64,000 nucleotides of DNA. It comes from Sorangium aterium (GTDB taxonomy: Bacteria > Myxococcota_A > Polyangia > Polyangiales > Polyangiaceae). The notes below the pieces were generated by a model, which was not told the origin of the DNA, made no database searches, and was given only the letters and a program-made list of their open reading frames with translations. This document shows positions 63,909-64,000 of the stretch, one piece after another; within the stretch, counting starts at the first letter, position 1, and each line of letters begins with the position of its first letter. The position numbers and the translations under genes are program-made. The stretch covers positions 434,001 to 498,000 of the forward strand of contig NZ_JAQNDK010000001.1 in assembly GCF_028368935.1 (NCBI RefSeq). The letters are read 5' to 3'.

Positions 63909-64000
63909 ATGGATCAGATCGGCGAGTACCTCGTTCGACGCCTCGTCGGCGAGGGCGGGATGGGCAAGGTCTACGAGGGCGAGGAGCGCCTGTCGCGCCG
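63909..64000 (+). CDS. Ser/Thr protein kinase, N-terminal fragment
   Basis: The window ends about 30 codons into this gene. MDQIGEYLVRRLVGEGGMGK has the glycine-rich loop of a Hanks-type kinase, with the Gly-Met-Gly pattern, followed by VYEG. ggagagga lies upstream of ATG 63909. The rest is outside the window. It is the second kinase gene here, unrelated in position to the coupled kinase unit at 56.9 kb. Confidence 0.88.
   Translation, partial: MDQIGEYLVRRLVGEGGMGKVYEGEERLSR

Overview
The window is chromosomal DNA of a very high-GC, delta-proteobacterial/Myxococcota type, most like a Sorangium/Polyangium relative. The reasons are strong GC bias with long antisense reading frames, many Hanks-type Ser/Thr kinases and a sigma54 activator with an FHA domain, many secreted lipoproteins with Ala/Gly/Ser/Pro-rich linkers, MopE-like and SUMF1-like proteins, and frequent convergent or divergent gene pairs. 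This taxonomic call is inference. No rRNA, tRNA, CRISPR array, insertion sequence or prophage was recognised.

Layout. 1-7.7 kb: end of truB, a CBS/CorC membrane protein, a spacer full of large palindromes, a Pro-rich membrane-anchored protein, an alpha/beta hydrolase and tex. 7.8-12.4 kb (minus): hutI and nagZ overlapping by 4 bases, a medium-chain reductase and an EamA permease. 12.5-14.8 kb (plus): a CAP-domain lipoprotein overlapping a GspE/PilT-type ATPase. 14.8-22 kb (minus): one six-gene operon encoding an oligopeptide/oligosaccharide-type ABC importer plus a GH1 beta-glucosidase, which reads as cello-oligosaccharide uptake and hydrolysis. 22-27.1 kb: a beta-helix lipoprotein, a 1.1 kb spacer and a striking Gly/Pro repeat lipoprotein. 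27.3-34.5 kb: a glutamate-type dehydrogenase with an enlarged N-terminus, an FHA sigma54 activator, an Mpo1-like protein, an SDR lacking its catalytic Ser and Tyr, and a hybrid histidine kinase whose HPt-like tail lacks the phospho-accepting His.

34.7-39 kb: a diiron ferritin-like protein, a HAD 5'-nucleotidase, a small Cys-rich lipoprotein and a SUMF1-like protein. 39-44 kb (plus): truD, then an ExbB-ExbD-TonB-type unit followed by a cyclic-nucleotide-binding protein and a triheme c-type lipoprotein. 44.3-46.8 kb: purF and HMG-CoA lyase. 46.8-54.3 kb: a run of secreted lipoproteins (MopE-like, Cys-rich, lamin-tail, cyclophilin, DUF192), an MBL hydrolase and an AsmA-like single-pass protein. 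54.7-55.6 kb: a SUMF1-like gene interrupted by a frameshift. 55.7-60.4 kb: an acyltransferase and a translationally coupled kinase / TPR protein / propeller lipoprotein unit. 60.4-64 kb: an M15-like peptidase lipoprotein with a DUF2914 lipoprotein, a 64-residue orphan protein, a zinc ribbon, another lipoprotein and the start of a second Ser/Thr kinase.

About 16 of roughly 57 genes encode probable lipoproteins, so cell-envelope and surface biology dominates. The best leads for undescribed biology are the Gly/Pro repeat lipoprotein, the kinase-TPR-propeller unit, the CAP-lipoprotein/ATPase pair, the Ton-cNMP-triheme unit and the catalytically stripped SDR and kinase.
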